DNA from: CBDDEI01 sp965226775
GTDB taxonomy: Bacteria; Chloroflexota; Dehalococcoidia; SHYD01
Assembly: GCA_965226775.1 (NCBI GenBank)
Contig: CBDDEI010000002.1
Location: forward strand, 806,001-870,000
Direction: 5' to 3'
Length of the DNA: 64,000 nt
Both the position numbers and the translations under genes were made by a program. How positions within the stretch are numbered: the stretch's first letter is position 1; each line of letters starts with the position of its first letter. This document shows positions 16,980 to 25,034 of the stretch, piece after piece. The notes below the pieces were generated by a model. That model saw only the letters and a program-made list of their open reading frames with translations, was not told where the DNA came from and did no database searches.

Positions 16980-17185
16980 CGCTTTGTCACTTGCCGGTGC
17001 TGCTCTCTCAGAACGCTTCCTTGAGCGCGAGTCTATCATGCGGTCACGTCGCACACAACAACCGCCCTCCCATAGCACTCTGAGTTTGCCCGCCTTCGGC
17101 GAGGAGCCACTTCCCTCGAGCGCGCTTGCTCTGCATCTTTCAGAGGCGTATGCTATCAGAACAAACGTTTTAATAAGGAGGAGAG

Positions 17186-18085
17186 ATGGCTACTGCTTTG
17201 GTGGAGGAGATTCGACCCAAGTCTGTCCTGAATCAGGTGCAGAACGAGATTTTTAACTTTCGCTGGACCATCAATCCGTACCGCGGGTGCCAGCACTCCT
17301 GCGTCTACTGCTTTGCCCGCAACACCCATTCCTATTATGGCTACAACACCGGCGATGACTTCAACAACCGGGTGGTGGTGAAAATGGACGCTGAGTCCGT
17401 CCTGCGCAAAGAGCTGCAGCGGCCAAGCTGGAAGCGAGAGTTGGTGCTGCTGGGCGCATCCGTCGACCCCTGGCAGCCGCTGGAAGCAAAGTACAAGATC
17501 ACTCGGGGCATCTTGCGGGCGCTGCGGGACTTCAGCAACCCGCTGGCTATTCTCACCAAGTCCACGCTCATCCTGCGCGACCGCGATTACCTGGCCGACC
17601 TAGCTCAGGTTGCCCCGGTGCGGGTGAACTTTAGCGTCGGCACGTTGGATGAGACGGTGTGGAAGACGGCGGAGCCCGGTACGCCGCACCCTATGAAGCG
17701 CATAGAAGTGATGGGCAGGCTGGTGGAGGCCGGCGTGCCCGCTGGCGTGATGCTCGCTCCCGTCATGCCCGGCCTCAGCGATTCAGACGAGAGCATTGAG
17801 GGCGTAATCCGGGCGGTCGCGGAGCACGGCGGCCAGTGGGTGAACCCAGTCGTGCTCCACCTGCGGCCCGGCACCAAGGAGTGGTTCACGCCTTGGCTGG
17901 AGGAGATGTTCCCGGACCTACTGGCCTCCTACCGCATGCTCTACCCCGGCACCTACGCCTACGCGCCTCAGGAATTTCAGGAGCGCATCACCGCAAGGGT
18001 GGCCTACTTTCAGGATAAGTGGCGCATTAAGTCGCCGCCGATCGTGATGGAAAGCCCCAAAGGGCAACTCGCTATGGCGCTGTGA
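17186..18085 (+). CDS. Radical SAM protein, Rv2578c / spore photoproduct lyase-like family
   Basis: A 299-residue protein with a canonical radical SAM cluster motif, C-x3-C-x2-C (GCQHSCVYCFARNTH, around residues 34-48). The LGASVDPWQPLEAKYKITRG segment is typical of the Rv2578c/SplB-related group. These bind a 4Fe-4S cluster and S-adenosylmethionine; the substrate of this branch is not known. AAGGAGGAG lies just before ATG 17186. A long AT-richer stretch upstream (17120-17180) likely holds its promoter, divergent from the glycosyltransferase. Confidence 0.88.
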   Translation: MATALVEEIRPKSVLNQVQNEIFNFRWTINPYRGCQHSCVYCFARNTHSYYGYNTGDDFNNRVVVKMDAESVLRKELQRPSWKRELVLLGASVDPWQPLEAKYKITRGILRALRDFSNPLAILTKSTLILRDRDYLADLAQVAPVRVNFSVGTLDETVWKTAEPGTPHPMKRIEVMGRLVEAGVPAGVMLAPVMPGLSDSDESIEGVIRAVAEHGGQWVNPVVLHLRPGTKEWFTPWLEEMFPDLLASYRMLYPGTYAYAPQEFQERITARVAYFQDKWRIKSPPIVMESPKGQLAMAL

Positions 18086-18100
18086 GGTAGCCCCCTATGA

Positions 18101-18375
18101 AACCTCTGCCCAAGTCCCTTCCCCCTTGATGGGGGAAGGTTAGGATGTGGGAGATCGGGAGGAGGGGTAGGGGGTGGCAACGCCCCTCCGGCACCTCGCC
18201 TACGCTCATGGTGAGCGAGTCGAACCATGAGCCCCACCTTCACTACGCGCACCCACAACCCTCATGGGGGAAGGTTAGGATGGGGGTGAAGGAGCCGGGT
18301 CCCTGGCCGTTGGCTTGGGGAGACCCCCTGGATTCCCGCGAGAGACGGAATGACGCAGGTTGTTCAGAGGTTCCC
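18101..18375. repeat. MITE-like dispersed repeat, copy 4 (composite)
   Basis: A composite copy. It starts AACCTCTGCCCAAGTCCC, runs into an alternative middle (GAGATCGGGAGGAGGGGTAG ... GGCAACGCCCCTCCGGCACC), includes an inverted pair GCTCATGGT ... ACCATGAGC, then resumes the standard element at the GGGGGAAGG hairpin arm and ends CAGAGGTTCCC. It fills the gap between two convergent genes. Confidence 0.8.
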
Positions 18376-18380
18376 TCTCG

Positions 18381-19286
18381 CTATTTCTCCATCCGCGACT
18401 CAAATCGAGCCTTTACCATCGCCGCCATCTCTGTATCGACAGCTTTGGGCCAGGTGCGTTTGAGCGGGTCCCGCACGTTAAAGGAGAACCGTCCTATCTG
18501 CTCGATCTCCATCTCTGCGGTCTCGCCGTCCTGCAGCGGGCCAATGCCCTGGTGGTTGGTGCCCAGGAAGATGGCATCGCCTGGACGCATCTTCATGATC
18601 GAGCTCGCAAACTCCACGCACTCGGGAATCTGGTAGGCCATATCGTCCGTGCCGTAGTCGTGGCGAGGCTGGCCGTCCACCCAGAAGCGCACGCGAATGT
18701 TGTGGGGGTCCGGCACCTCATCCTTGGTGACCAGGCAGGGGCCCATGGGCGCAAAGGTGTCATAAGACTTGCCCACAAAGGGGTTCATTCCCCACGTGCC
18801 CCGAGCGGAGACGTCTACGCCGCAGGTGTAACCAAAGACGTGATCCATGGCCTGGTCTTTGGGGATGTCCTTCCCCTCTTTGCCAATGACGGCCACCAGT
18901 TCCGCCTCATGGTGGCAGACGCGGAACTCTTGGGCCGGGAGCACACAGGTCCCGCCTGGGTCCAGCACCGCCTCGGAAGACTTGAGGAAGAACCAGATAG
19001 GATCCGGCTTCGCCTTCGTGAACTCCAGATAGTTAACACCCATCGCTACAATCTTGCCTGGCCTTGGCAGCGGAGCATGCAGCTGCACGCCGCTCAACGG
19101 GGTCTCCGTGCCGGTGCGCAACGCCTGCTCTAACGCCGGCATAAGCGCGTCGTAGTGGGTGATGATACCCTCCATGGTCTCCTGGCCGTTGCGGCCAATC
19201 ACCTCGCTGACTGCATCGCTGATATCGACCACACCCTCGCCCTTCAGCAGACCGGGTCGGTAGTCGTTGTACAAAACAAACTTCAT
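18381..19286 (-). CDS. Fumarylacetoacetate hydrolase family protein
   Basis: A 301-residue FAH-fold protein. The catalytic core begins KIVAMGVNYLEF (around residue 78) and holds the metal-binding pattern HHEAELVAVIG with a later Asp (DVSARG), followed by KSYDTFAPMGPCLV and GDAIFLGTNHQGIGPL. The family cleaves C-C bonds or decarboxylates beta-keto acids, often at the end of aromatic ring-cleavage pathways. An extradiol dioxygenase pair lies 9 kb away, so a link is possible but not shown. GAGGAGGTGG precedes ATG 19286. Confidence 0.9.
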   Translation of the reverse strand: MKFVLYNDYRPGLLKGEGVVDISDAVSEVIGRNGQETMEGIITHYDALMPALEQALRTGTETPLSGVQLHAPLPRPGKIVAMGVNYLEFTKAKPDPIWFFLKSSEAVLDPGGTCVLPAQEFRVCHHEAELVAVIGKEGKDIPKDQAMDHVFGYTCGVDVSARGTWGMNPFVGKSYDTFAPMGPCLVTKDEVPDPHNIRVRFWVDGQPRHDYGTDDMAYQIPECVEFASSIMKMRPGDAIFLGTNHQGIGPLQDGETAEMEIEQIGRFSFNVRDPLKRTWPKAVDTEMAAMVKARFESRMEK

Positions 19287-19415
19287 GATCCCACCTCCTC
19301 ATCGAGCGGATCTCTACGCTCGGCTGGGGCAATCGTAGAGAAGGCGTCCAGTGGTGTCAAGACAGCGCAGCGCTTGCACAGGCCGCCCGCTCTACCACAA
19401 GATGTAGCAAAATAG

Positions 19416-19443
19416 TTGTATAATTTCCCATATATTGTATAAT
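19416..19443. promoter_or_regulatory. Paired TTGTATAAT motif upstream of guaB3/FAH genes
   Basis: TTGTATAAT occurs twice 19 bp apart (19416 and 19435) in an AT-rich patch of the divergent FAH-guaB3 intergenic region. Each includes TATAAT. It could be a pair of -10 elements or an operator. Confidence 0.4.
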
Positions 19444-19491
19444 GCAGCACGTAGGATTAAGGAAGAGGGGTGCGGTAAAGAGCTGCGGTAC

Positions 19492-19521
19492 TTGACGCTA
19501 AGGGCGAATTCTTGCTATAGT
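19492..19521 (+). promoter_or_regulatory. Sigma-70-type promoter of guaB3
   Basis: TTGACG (19492) and TATAGT (19516) are separated by 18 bp. Transcription from about 19528 would include the long inverted repeat at 19542-19614 in the leader. Confidence 0.6.
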
Positions 19522-19541
19522 TTGGCTAATAAGTTCTTAGT

Positions 19542-19614
19542 CCCCTGTTCGGATAGTGTTCCCCCGTTACGTAGTTACGTAAGTTCAGACCCGTAGTCTA
19601 TCCAAGAACAGGGG
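19542..19614 (+). promoter_or_regulatory. Structured 5' leader of guaB3
   Basis: CCCCTGTTCGGATAG pairs with CTATCC(AA)GAACAGGGG across a 41-base loop that itself holds a small near-palindrome (TTACGTAGTTACGTAA). The stem ends 24 bases before the guaB3 Shine-Dalgarno and is followed by CTATTTGTTTAT. It may be an attenuator or riboswitch-like element; no known class is recognised. Confidence 0.45.
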
Positions 19615-19654
19615 CTATTTGTTTATCGGTGCTGGTAAAAGGAGGGCGCGGGAT

Positions 19655-20794
19655 ATGTTCGAATCCGAGTACAAACCGCTACGCCGGGCCTACGGCTTTG
19701 ATGAAGTTGCCTTGGTGCCCGGCGATGTCACAATCAATCCCGATCTAGTAGACACAAAGCTCACCATTAGAGATCACGTGTGGGATATTCCCATTATCGC
19801 GTCGGCTATGGACGCAGTAGTGGGTCCTACGTTTGCGGCTGCGCTGCACCGCCACGGCGGACTAGCAGTCATGAACTTAGAAGGGGTCCAATCGCGGTAT
19901 GAGGACCCCGATTCTGTCCTTAAGGAAATTTCAGAAGCTCCCGACGATCAAGTCACTGCCCTCCTCCAAAAATTCTACGCGGAGCCCATGAAAGACCATT
20001 TGGTGCAGCAACGCATCAAAGAGGTTAAGGACGCCGGCGCGTTCTGTGCAGTATCCATGACCCCCGCCAGCACCAAGCGACTCGCGCCTATGGCTGTTGA
20101 GGCAGGAGCCGATGCTATTGTGGTGCAGTCTACGGTCACTACCGCCAGACATCACTCCAAGAGCATCCAAGGCCTCCGTTTTGACGAACTCATGAGGATG
20201 GTGGACGTCCCGGTCATCGTGGGCAACACGGTGGGCTACCAAGCTACCCTGGAGCTGATGGAGACCGGCATTGATGCAGTGCTGGTGGGCGTTGGCCCCG
20301 GCGCTGCCTGCACGTCCCGAGAAGTGCTGGGCATTGGCGTTCCTCAGATTACGGCGACCATCGACTGCGCCGCCGCCCGCGATGCCTTTCAGAAGTCCAC
20401 CGGCCGCTACGTGCCCATCGTCTCCGATGGGGGCATCCGTACCGGCGGCGACCTGTGCAAAGCCTTTGCTGCCGGCGCAGACGCGGTGATGCTCGGTTCC
20501 AGCTTCGTCCGGGTTGAGGAAGCCCCCGGCCGCGGCACGGAGTGGGGCATGGCTACACCGCACGCTTCGCTGCCTCGGGGCACTCGCATCAAGCTTGGTG
20601 TGAACACTACCCTTGAGCGGCTCCTGTTTGGCCCCACGTCCCGCACCGATGGCACCGAGAACCTTGTGGGTGCGCTGCGGATTGGGATGGGGATGTGCGG
20701 AGCGGAGAACATCAGAGAGATGCATGAGACGGAGATGATAGTAGCCCCTTCTATCAAGACCGAGGGCAAGCTCTACCAGATGCTACAAAACTAG
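19655..20794 (+). CDS. guaB3: GuaB3 family IMP dehydrogenase-related protein
   Basis: A 379-residue TIM-barrel protein of the IMPDH/GMP reductase superfamily with no CBS domains, which fits the GuaB3 group. The catalytic loop GVGPGAACTSREVLGIG contains the reactive Cys; SDGGIRTGGD and GADAVMLGSS form the phosphate-binding site. A cyanobacterial GuaB3 has been reported to act as GMP reductase, so the reaction here may be GMP to IMP rather than IMP to XMP. The open frame reaches back to 19619, but AAAAGGAGGG sits 8 bp before ATG 19655, which is chosen. Its leader is structured. Confidence 0.9.
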   Translation: MFESEYKPLRRAYGFDEVALVPGDVTINPDLVDTKLTIRDHVWDIPIIASAMDAVVGPTFAAALHRHGGLAVMNLEGVQSRYEDPDSVLKEISEAPDDQVTALLQKFYAEPMKDHLVQQRIKEVKDAGAFCAVSMTPASTKRLAPMAVEAGADAIVVQSTVTTARHHSKSIQGLRFDELMRMVDVPVIVGNTVGYQATLELMETGIDAVLVGVGPGAACTSREVLGIGVPQITATIDCAAARDAFQKSTGRYVPIVSDGGIRTGGDLCKAFAAGADAVMLGSSFVRVEEAPGRGTEWGMATPHASLPRGTRIKLGVNTTLERLLFGPTSRTDGTENLVGALRIGMGMCGAENIREMHETEMIVAPSIKTEGKLYQMLQN

Positions 20795-20812
20795 CAAACA
20801 ACCGGATAGCTA

Positions 20813-20847
20813 AACAGCCAGGGAGCTAACTCCCTGGCTGTTCTTTT
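20813..20847. terminator. Intrinsic terminator after guaB3
   Basis: A 13-bp perfect stem (AACAGCCAGGGAG with CTCCCTGGCTGTT), loop CTAA, followed by CTTTT. Placed 18 bp after the guaB3 stop and just before the converging small gene. Confidence 0.85.
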
Positions 20848-20871
20848 GTGCGAAAGAATGCTTCAGCGCAA

Positions 20872-21099
20872 TCAGCCGTTGGCGCAGGCATTGGCCAGCA
20901 CTACCAGCAGGACAATCACTAGCACAAAGCCAAGCAACAGGCCAACAATAGGGGCCATAAGGGTGAACACCACCTTGATGACCACCAACGTCTCCGGCGG
21001 CGCTTCTATGAAGTTGCGGATGGGACCAGGTAGGAAACGTTTCCAGCTTTTAGGACGCTGGGGTGGCTTCCCGTCTTCGTTCGTATAAAAGAAACCCAT
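20872..21099 (-). CDS. Small single-pass membrane protein, unknown function
   Basis: A 75-residue protein whose N-terminal half is polar and basic (KPPQRPKSWKRFLPG) and whose C-terminal half is one long hydrophobic stretch (about 40-70). It lies 40 bp after the uvrC stop on the same strand and has GAGGAT upstream of ATG 21099. It ends before the guaB3 terminator. No family recognised. Kept as real because of its position, membrane-like composition and start site. Confidence 0.55.
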   Translation of the reverse strand: MGFFYTNEDGKPPQRPKSWKRFLPGPIRNFIEAPPETLVVIKVVFTLMAPIVGLLLGFVLVIVLLVVLANACANG

Positions 21100-21139
21100 G
21101 TTAATGCTTATCCTCGGTTCTGCTCACAGCAAAAGTTTC

Positions 21140-23047
21140 CTAGAGAGCGGCCTTGGCTCTTTCAGCCAGCGTCTTTGTCATGCTGGGCACCGCGGCTACT
21201 TCTTCCAGGGTAGCAGCTTTAATAGCGGCCAGTGATCCAAAGTGCCGCAGCAGCGCGCGCTTCCGCTTGGGGCCGATGCCTACGATGCTGTCCAGCTCAG
21301 ACTCCACTGCCGCTTTGCTGCGCACCTGCCGGTGATAGGTGATGGCGAAGCGATGGGCCTCGTCTCGAATGCGCTGCAGCAGGTAGAGCCCTTGTGAGCC
21401 TTTGGGCGGCAGCACCGATTCGGAGACGTGGGGCAGGAACACTTCCTCCTGTTGCTTGGCCAGTGAGCAGATGGGGATGACGTGCGCCTCCAGCTCTCGC
21501 ATGACCTCCGTGGCCGCGTTCAGGTGCCCCCGGCCTCCGTCGATGATCACGAGGTCGGGCAAGTGGCTCCACTGCTCTTTGGCGCTGGTGGGTGCGCCCG
21601 GCTCCAGGCCGTCTCCCTCATCTTCGTCATCGCCTCCGTCGTCTTGAAAATAGGTCTTTAAGTCCTCTTTTGCCCGCTTAAAGCGGCGGCGGAGCACCTC
21701 CTGCATCATGCTGTAGTCGTCGGATCCGGCGATAGTCTTGATGCGGAAGCGCCGGTAGGAGCTGGCCTTGGGCCGCCCGTCTTCAAAGACCACCATACTC
21801 CCCACCGCGGAGGTGCCGGAGATGGTGGAAATGTCGTAGCACTCCATGCGGCGCGGCAGCTTTGGCAAGTCGAGCAAGTCCTGGAGCTCGGTAAGGGCGG
21901 CAGCGGTCTTGCCGGTGTCTGCCAGCCAGCGCACGTGGAGCTGCTGCAACGTCTGGCGGGCATTCTCCTCAACCAGGGCTATCAGCTGTTTCTTCTCGCC
22001 TTGGCGGGGGACCTGGAGCTCCAGGCGTCCGTTGCGCTGTGCTTTCAGCCAGCCGACCAGCGCATCGGCATCCACCACAGGATGCTGTAGCAGGATGGTG
22101 GGCGGAATGCTCGGCACCGAGGTGTAGTACTGCGTGAGGAAAGAGGTCATGATGGCGTTGGGCGCCTCATCCTGGGTGCCCTCCAGCACAAAGTGCTCCC
22201 GGCCAAAGAGCTTGCCGTCTCTTATCTGGAAGACCTGCACGCAGCATTGGCCCACATCTTGAGCAAAAGCAACGGCATCTAGGTTGCGGCGGTGAATGGA
22301 GACCATCTTCTGGCGCTCCACCACCCGCTCAACGGAGCGGATCTGGTCGCGGATAAAGGCCGCACGCTCATACTCCAGCGTGTCCACGGCCTCCATCATC
22401 TTCTTACGCAGCTCCTTCACCACCTGCTCTTGCTTGCCATCGAGGAACAGCAAAACCTGCTGGATGACCGCGGCATACTCATCTTTGTTGACTGCTCCGA
22501 TGCACGGGCCCAGGCAGCGATGAATATGGAAGTCCAGACACGGCCGGTCGTCCGTCCCCGTGATGAGCTTATTGCAGGAGCGATAAGGGAACAGCTTCTT
22601 CACCAGGGCCATGGTCTGGCGGACGGAGCCGGAGTTGGTATAGGGGCCAAAATAGCGCGCGCCGTCTTGCTCCACCCGGCGCGTGATGAGCACCTGCGGC
22701 CAGTCCTCCTGCACGGTGACTTTAAGATAGGGGTAGGTCTTATCGTCCCGCAGACGGACGTTGAAGCGGGGCTTGTGCTTCTTGATGAGGTTGCTTTCCA
22801 GCAGCAGCGCCTCCGCCTCGGAGTCGGCAACGATGTACTCAAGCTCGGCAATACTGGCCACCAGCTTGCGCGTCTTAGGGCTGAGGCTACTCGGGCTCGC
22901 AAAATACGAGCGCACACGGTCTCGGAGCTTGCTGGCTTTCCCAACGTACAGCAAGTTGCCCTTGCCGTCCCGCATCATGTAGACGCCAGGCAGCTCCGGC
23001 AGAGCTTGAACCCGAGAACGTAGCGCTTGTCTTCTATCAGTGGTCAT
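21140..23047 (-). CDS. uvrC: Excinuclease ABC subunit C
   Basis: A 635-residue UvrC, the dual-incision nuclease of nucleotide excision repair. Domains: GIY-YIG nuclease (about 15-95; LPGVYMMRDGKGNLLYVGKA), a Cys-rich segment, the UVR helical hairpin that binds UvrB (about 195-235), the RNase H-like nuclease (MECYDISTISG and VIIDGGRGHLNAA carry its Asp residues), and a C-terminal helix-hairpin-helix (VGIGPKRKRALLRHFG). An acidic linker (DDGGDDEDEGDG) is inserted before VIIDGG. The 5' upstream region carries a duplicated unit with a candidate promoter (23099-23280). Confidence 0.95.
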   Translation of the reverse strand: MTTDRRQALRSRVQALPELPGVYMMRDGKGNLLYVGKASKLRDRVRSYFASPSSLSPKTRKLVASIAELEYIVADSEAEALLLESNLIKKHKPRFNVRLRDDKTYPYLKVTVQEDWPQVLITRRVEQDGARYFGPYTNSGSVRQTMALVKKLFPYRSCNKLITGTDDRPCLDFHIHRCLGPCIGAVNKDEYAAVIQQVLLFLDGKQEQVVKELRKKMMEAVDTLEYERAAFIRDQIRSVERVVERQKMVSIHRRNLDAVAFAQDVGQCCVQVFQIRDGKLFGREHFVLEGTQDEAPNAIMTSFLTQYYTSVPSIPPTILLQHPVVDADALVGWLKAQRNGRLELQVPRQGEKKQLIALVEENARQTLQQLHVRWLADTGKTAAALTELQDLLDLPKLPRRMECYDISTISGTSAVGSMVVFEDGRPKASSYRRFRIKTIAGSDDYSMMQEVLRRRFKRAKEDLKTYFQDDGGDDEDEGDGLEPGAPTSAKEQWSHLPDLVIIDGGRGHLNAATEVMRELEAHVIPICSLAKQQEEVFLPHVSESVLPPKGSQGLYLLQRIRDEAHRFAITYHRQVRSKAAVESELDSIVGIGPKRKRALLRHFGSLAAIKAATLEEVAAVPSMTKTLAERAKAAL

Positions 23048-23098
23048 AACAGAGCTTGCGGGCTAGTTGACTAGGGCCTTGAAGGTTTCTCCCTGAGG

Positions 23099-23280
23099 CT
23101 TCTTTGGAGGCCTCTATTGTAGCATGGGGTTGTCAAATAGAGCGCATGCCAGGCTGCCGCAACGACAGACGACCGCGCTGCTTCTTGGGAGGCCTCTATT
23201 GTAGCATGGGGTTGTCAAAGCGAGCGCATGCCTGACCAATCATGGTGAGCCTGTCGCCGAACGACAGACGACCGCGCTGC
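23099..23280 (-). repeat. Direct duplication in the uvrC upstream region
   Basis: Two copies (23099-23180 and 23181-23280) of a unit containing GGCCTCTATTGTAGCATGGG and ACGACAGACGACCGCGCTGC. The second copy has a ~20-bp repeat insertion. Read on the minus strand each copy has TGC-TACAAT, an extended -10 look-alike (23116-23121 and 23198-23203), pointing at uvrC. Confidence 0.6.
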
Positions 23281-24042
23281 TCACTCCGCTCCGCTCATGG
23301 TGAGCCTGTCGAACCACGCTGCCGCGCCCCCTTTGTCATCCTGTGCCTGCCTACCGCAGGCAGGCACAGCAAAGAATCCACCCGTTGTGAGTAGCGACGC
23401 CAGGAGCACCCCCCGTCGCCGAAGGAACGACGAAGCAATCTAGGGTGTGGCACGTCCGGTGTGGCGCATCGCCCCCCGCCATAGTTCGACTAGCTCACTA
23501 CGAGCGGCCCCTGGCCCCACCTCCGCCGTCCGCCCCGCGCTGCTCACTCCGCTCCGCTCATGGTGAGCCTGTCGAACCACGCTGCCGCGCCCCCTTTGTC
23601 ATCCTGTGCCTGCCTACCGCAGGCAGGCACAGCAAAGAATCCACCCCCCGCCGTACTGTCGTTGTGAGTAGCGACGCCAGGAGCACCCCCCGTCTTTGCG
23701 AGGAGAGACGAAGGAACGACGAAGCAATCTGGGGTGGCGGGGGTGGCACGTCCGGTGTGGCGCATCGCCCCCCGCTCATAGTTCGACTAGCTCACTACGA
23801 GCGGCCCCTGGCCCCACCTCCGCCGTCCGCCCCGCGCTGCTCACTCCGCTCCGCTCATGGTGAGCCTGTCGAACCATAGCGGCCGTCCTCTCGATGGCGC
23901 GCATTCTGCAAGGCCACGTCCGCCGCGGACAGCTCCATCACTGCGGCCCGCACCTCCGTCTGCCAAGGTTCCCTTCCGCCGCGGACAGCTGGCGCGCACC
24001 ATTGCGGCCCGCAAGGTTCCCTTTACCATGCAGCAGCCCATG
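23230..24042. repeat. Repeat island between uvrC and the HemQ-like gene
   Basis: Noncoding DNA of about 0.8 kb built from mixed repeats. A ~260-bp block is present twice (about 23,280-23,520 and 23,545-23,800), each holding CTCATGGTGAGCCTGTCGAA, the palindrome GCCTGCCTACCGCAGGCAGG, GAGTAGCGACGCCAGGAGCA and a GTTCGACTAGCTCACTACGA segment. Two GCCGCGGACAGCT copies follow (23,930 and 23,982). ORFs here on both strands are repeat-derived. Confidence 0.8.
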
Positions 24043-24190
24043 CTAGGGAACCTCTGCACAAGTCCCTTCCCCCTTGATGGGGGAAGGTTAGGATGGGGGT
24101 GAAGGAGCCGGGTTCTTGGCTGTTGGCTTGGGGAGACCCCTTGGATTCCCGCGAGAGACGGAATGACGCAGGTTGTTCAGAGGTCCCTAG
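24043..24190. repeat. MITE-like dispersed repeat, copy 5 (full)
   Basis: A complete 148-bp copy from CTAGGGAACCTCTG to CAGAGGTCCCTAG. It is one of the cleanest copies for defining the inverted ends. It lies about 100 bp before the HemQ-like gene. Confidence 0.88.
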
Positions 24191-24295
24191 TGGATTGGTT
24201 GCACGCGCTGTAGGCCAGCCTCTACAATCGGGAGCGTGCGTGTTGCGCACTCTCGCTTACAAATTCACTCGTTTGCGGACCATTAGGAGCCTGGG

Positions 24296-24994
24296 ATGTC
24301 TTCAACCCCACCACGCTTTTACGTGAAATACACTTTCTACAAGGTGCTTCCGGAATGGTGGCAGCTCCCGCCAGGGGAACGGAGCACCGCCGCGCTGCAG
24401 TTCCAGAAAACGGCGGAGTCGTTCAGCGAGGGACAGTTCCTGCGCTCGTACAACCTCCAGGGAATGCGCGGAGACGTGGACTTCTTGCTCTGGCAGGTGA
24501 CGCGGGAGTTGGAGCACATCCAGGACTTCGCCACTAGGGTGGCTTCCACGGGTCTGGGGCATTACCTCACCACCCCCCACTCCTATCTGGCGATGACGCG
24601 TCAGTCGCAGTACATTGATGAGCACCGCCACGAAGGCCAGGAAGGCAACGGCGGTGTGACGCGGCCCGTCGGCTCCAAGTACCTCATCGTCTACCCCTTC
24701 TGGAAGACGCGCCCCTGGTATCTCCTCTCTAAGGAGGAGCGGCAGGAGATGATGAACGCCCACTTCAAGATTGGCCACCAGTTCCCCTCGGTTAAGATAA
24801 ACACCGGCTACTCCTTTGGCCTGGACGACCAGGAGTTTGTGGTGGCCTTTGAGACCGATGCCCCCGGCGACTTCCTCGACCTGGTTGCGGCGCTACGGGA
24901 GACCGAAACCAGCCTCTACACCCTGCGAGACACGCCTATCTTTACCTGCATCAACATGGGCCTGAAGGACATTCTGGGCGGTCTCTCCACTTAG
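24296..24994 (+). CDS. Chlorite dismutase family protein, probably coproheme decarboxylase (HemQ/ChdC)
   Basis: A 232-residue protein of the chlorite dismutase fold. The C-terminal half holds YPFWKTRPWYLLSKEERQ and MNAHFKIGHQFPSVKINTGY, the segments that carry the (copro)heme-pocket Tyr and the proximal His, followed by LDDQEFVVAFETD. In bacteria without a HemN/ferrochelatase-last pathway, this family makes heme b from coproheme. True chlorite dismutase is less likely because the YPFWKTRPWY segment is the HemQ form, but I cannot exclude it. No other heme gene is nearby. Confidence 0.85.
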   Translation: MSSTPPRFYVKYTFYKVLPEWWQLPPGERSTAALQFQKTAESFSEGQFLRSYNLQGMRGDVDFLLWQVTRELEHIQDFATRVASTGLGHYLTTPHSYLAMTRQSQYIDEHRHEGQEGNGGVTRPVGSKYLIVYPFWKTRPWYLLSKEERQEMMNAHFKIGHQFPSVKINTGYSFGLDDQEFVVAFETDAPGDFLDLVAALRETETSLYTLRDTPIFTCINMGLKDILGGLST

Positions 24995-25034
24995 AGCGAT
25001 TGCGCCATGCCATTAACCTGCGCAGATAGCTGCC

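Noticed and set aside
18145..18636. A 163-codon plus-strand ORF across the FAH 3' region
   Set aside because: It starts in repeat DNA and runs antisense to the FAH gene.
22292..23023. A 243-codon plus-strand ORF opposite uvrC
   Set aside because: UvrC is fully conserved on the other strand and the antisense peptide has no recognisable features.
23445..24059. ORFs of 73-144 codons in the uvrC-HemQ spacer
   Set aside because: They are read-through of dispersed repeats; identical peptides appear at each repeat copy.
24296..24994. True chlorite dismutase
   Set aside because: The sequence has the HemQ-type YPFWKTRPWY segment and no perchlorate or chlorate genes are near; coproheme decarboxylase is more likely.
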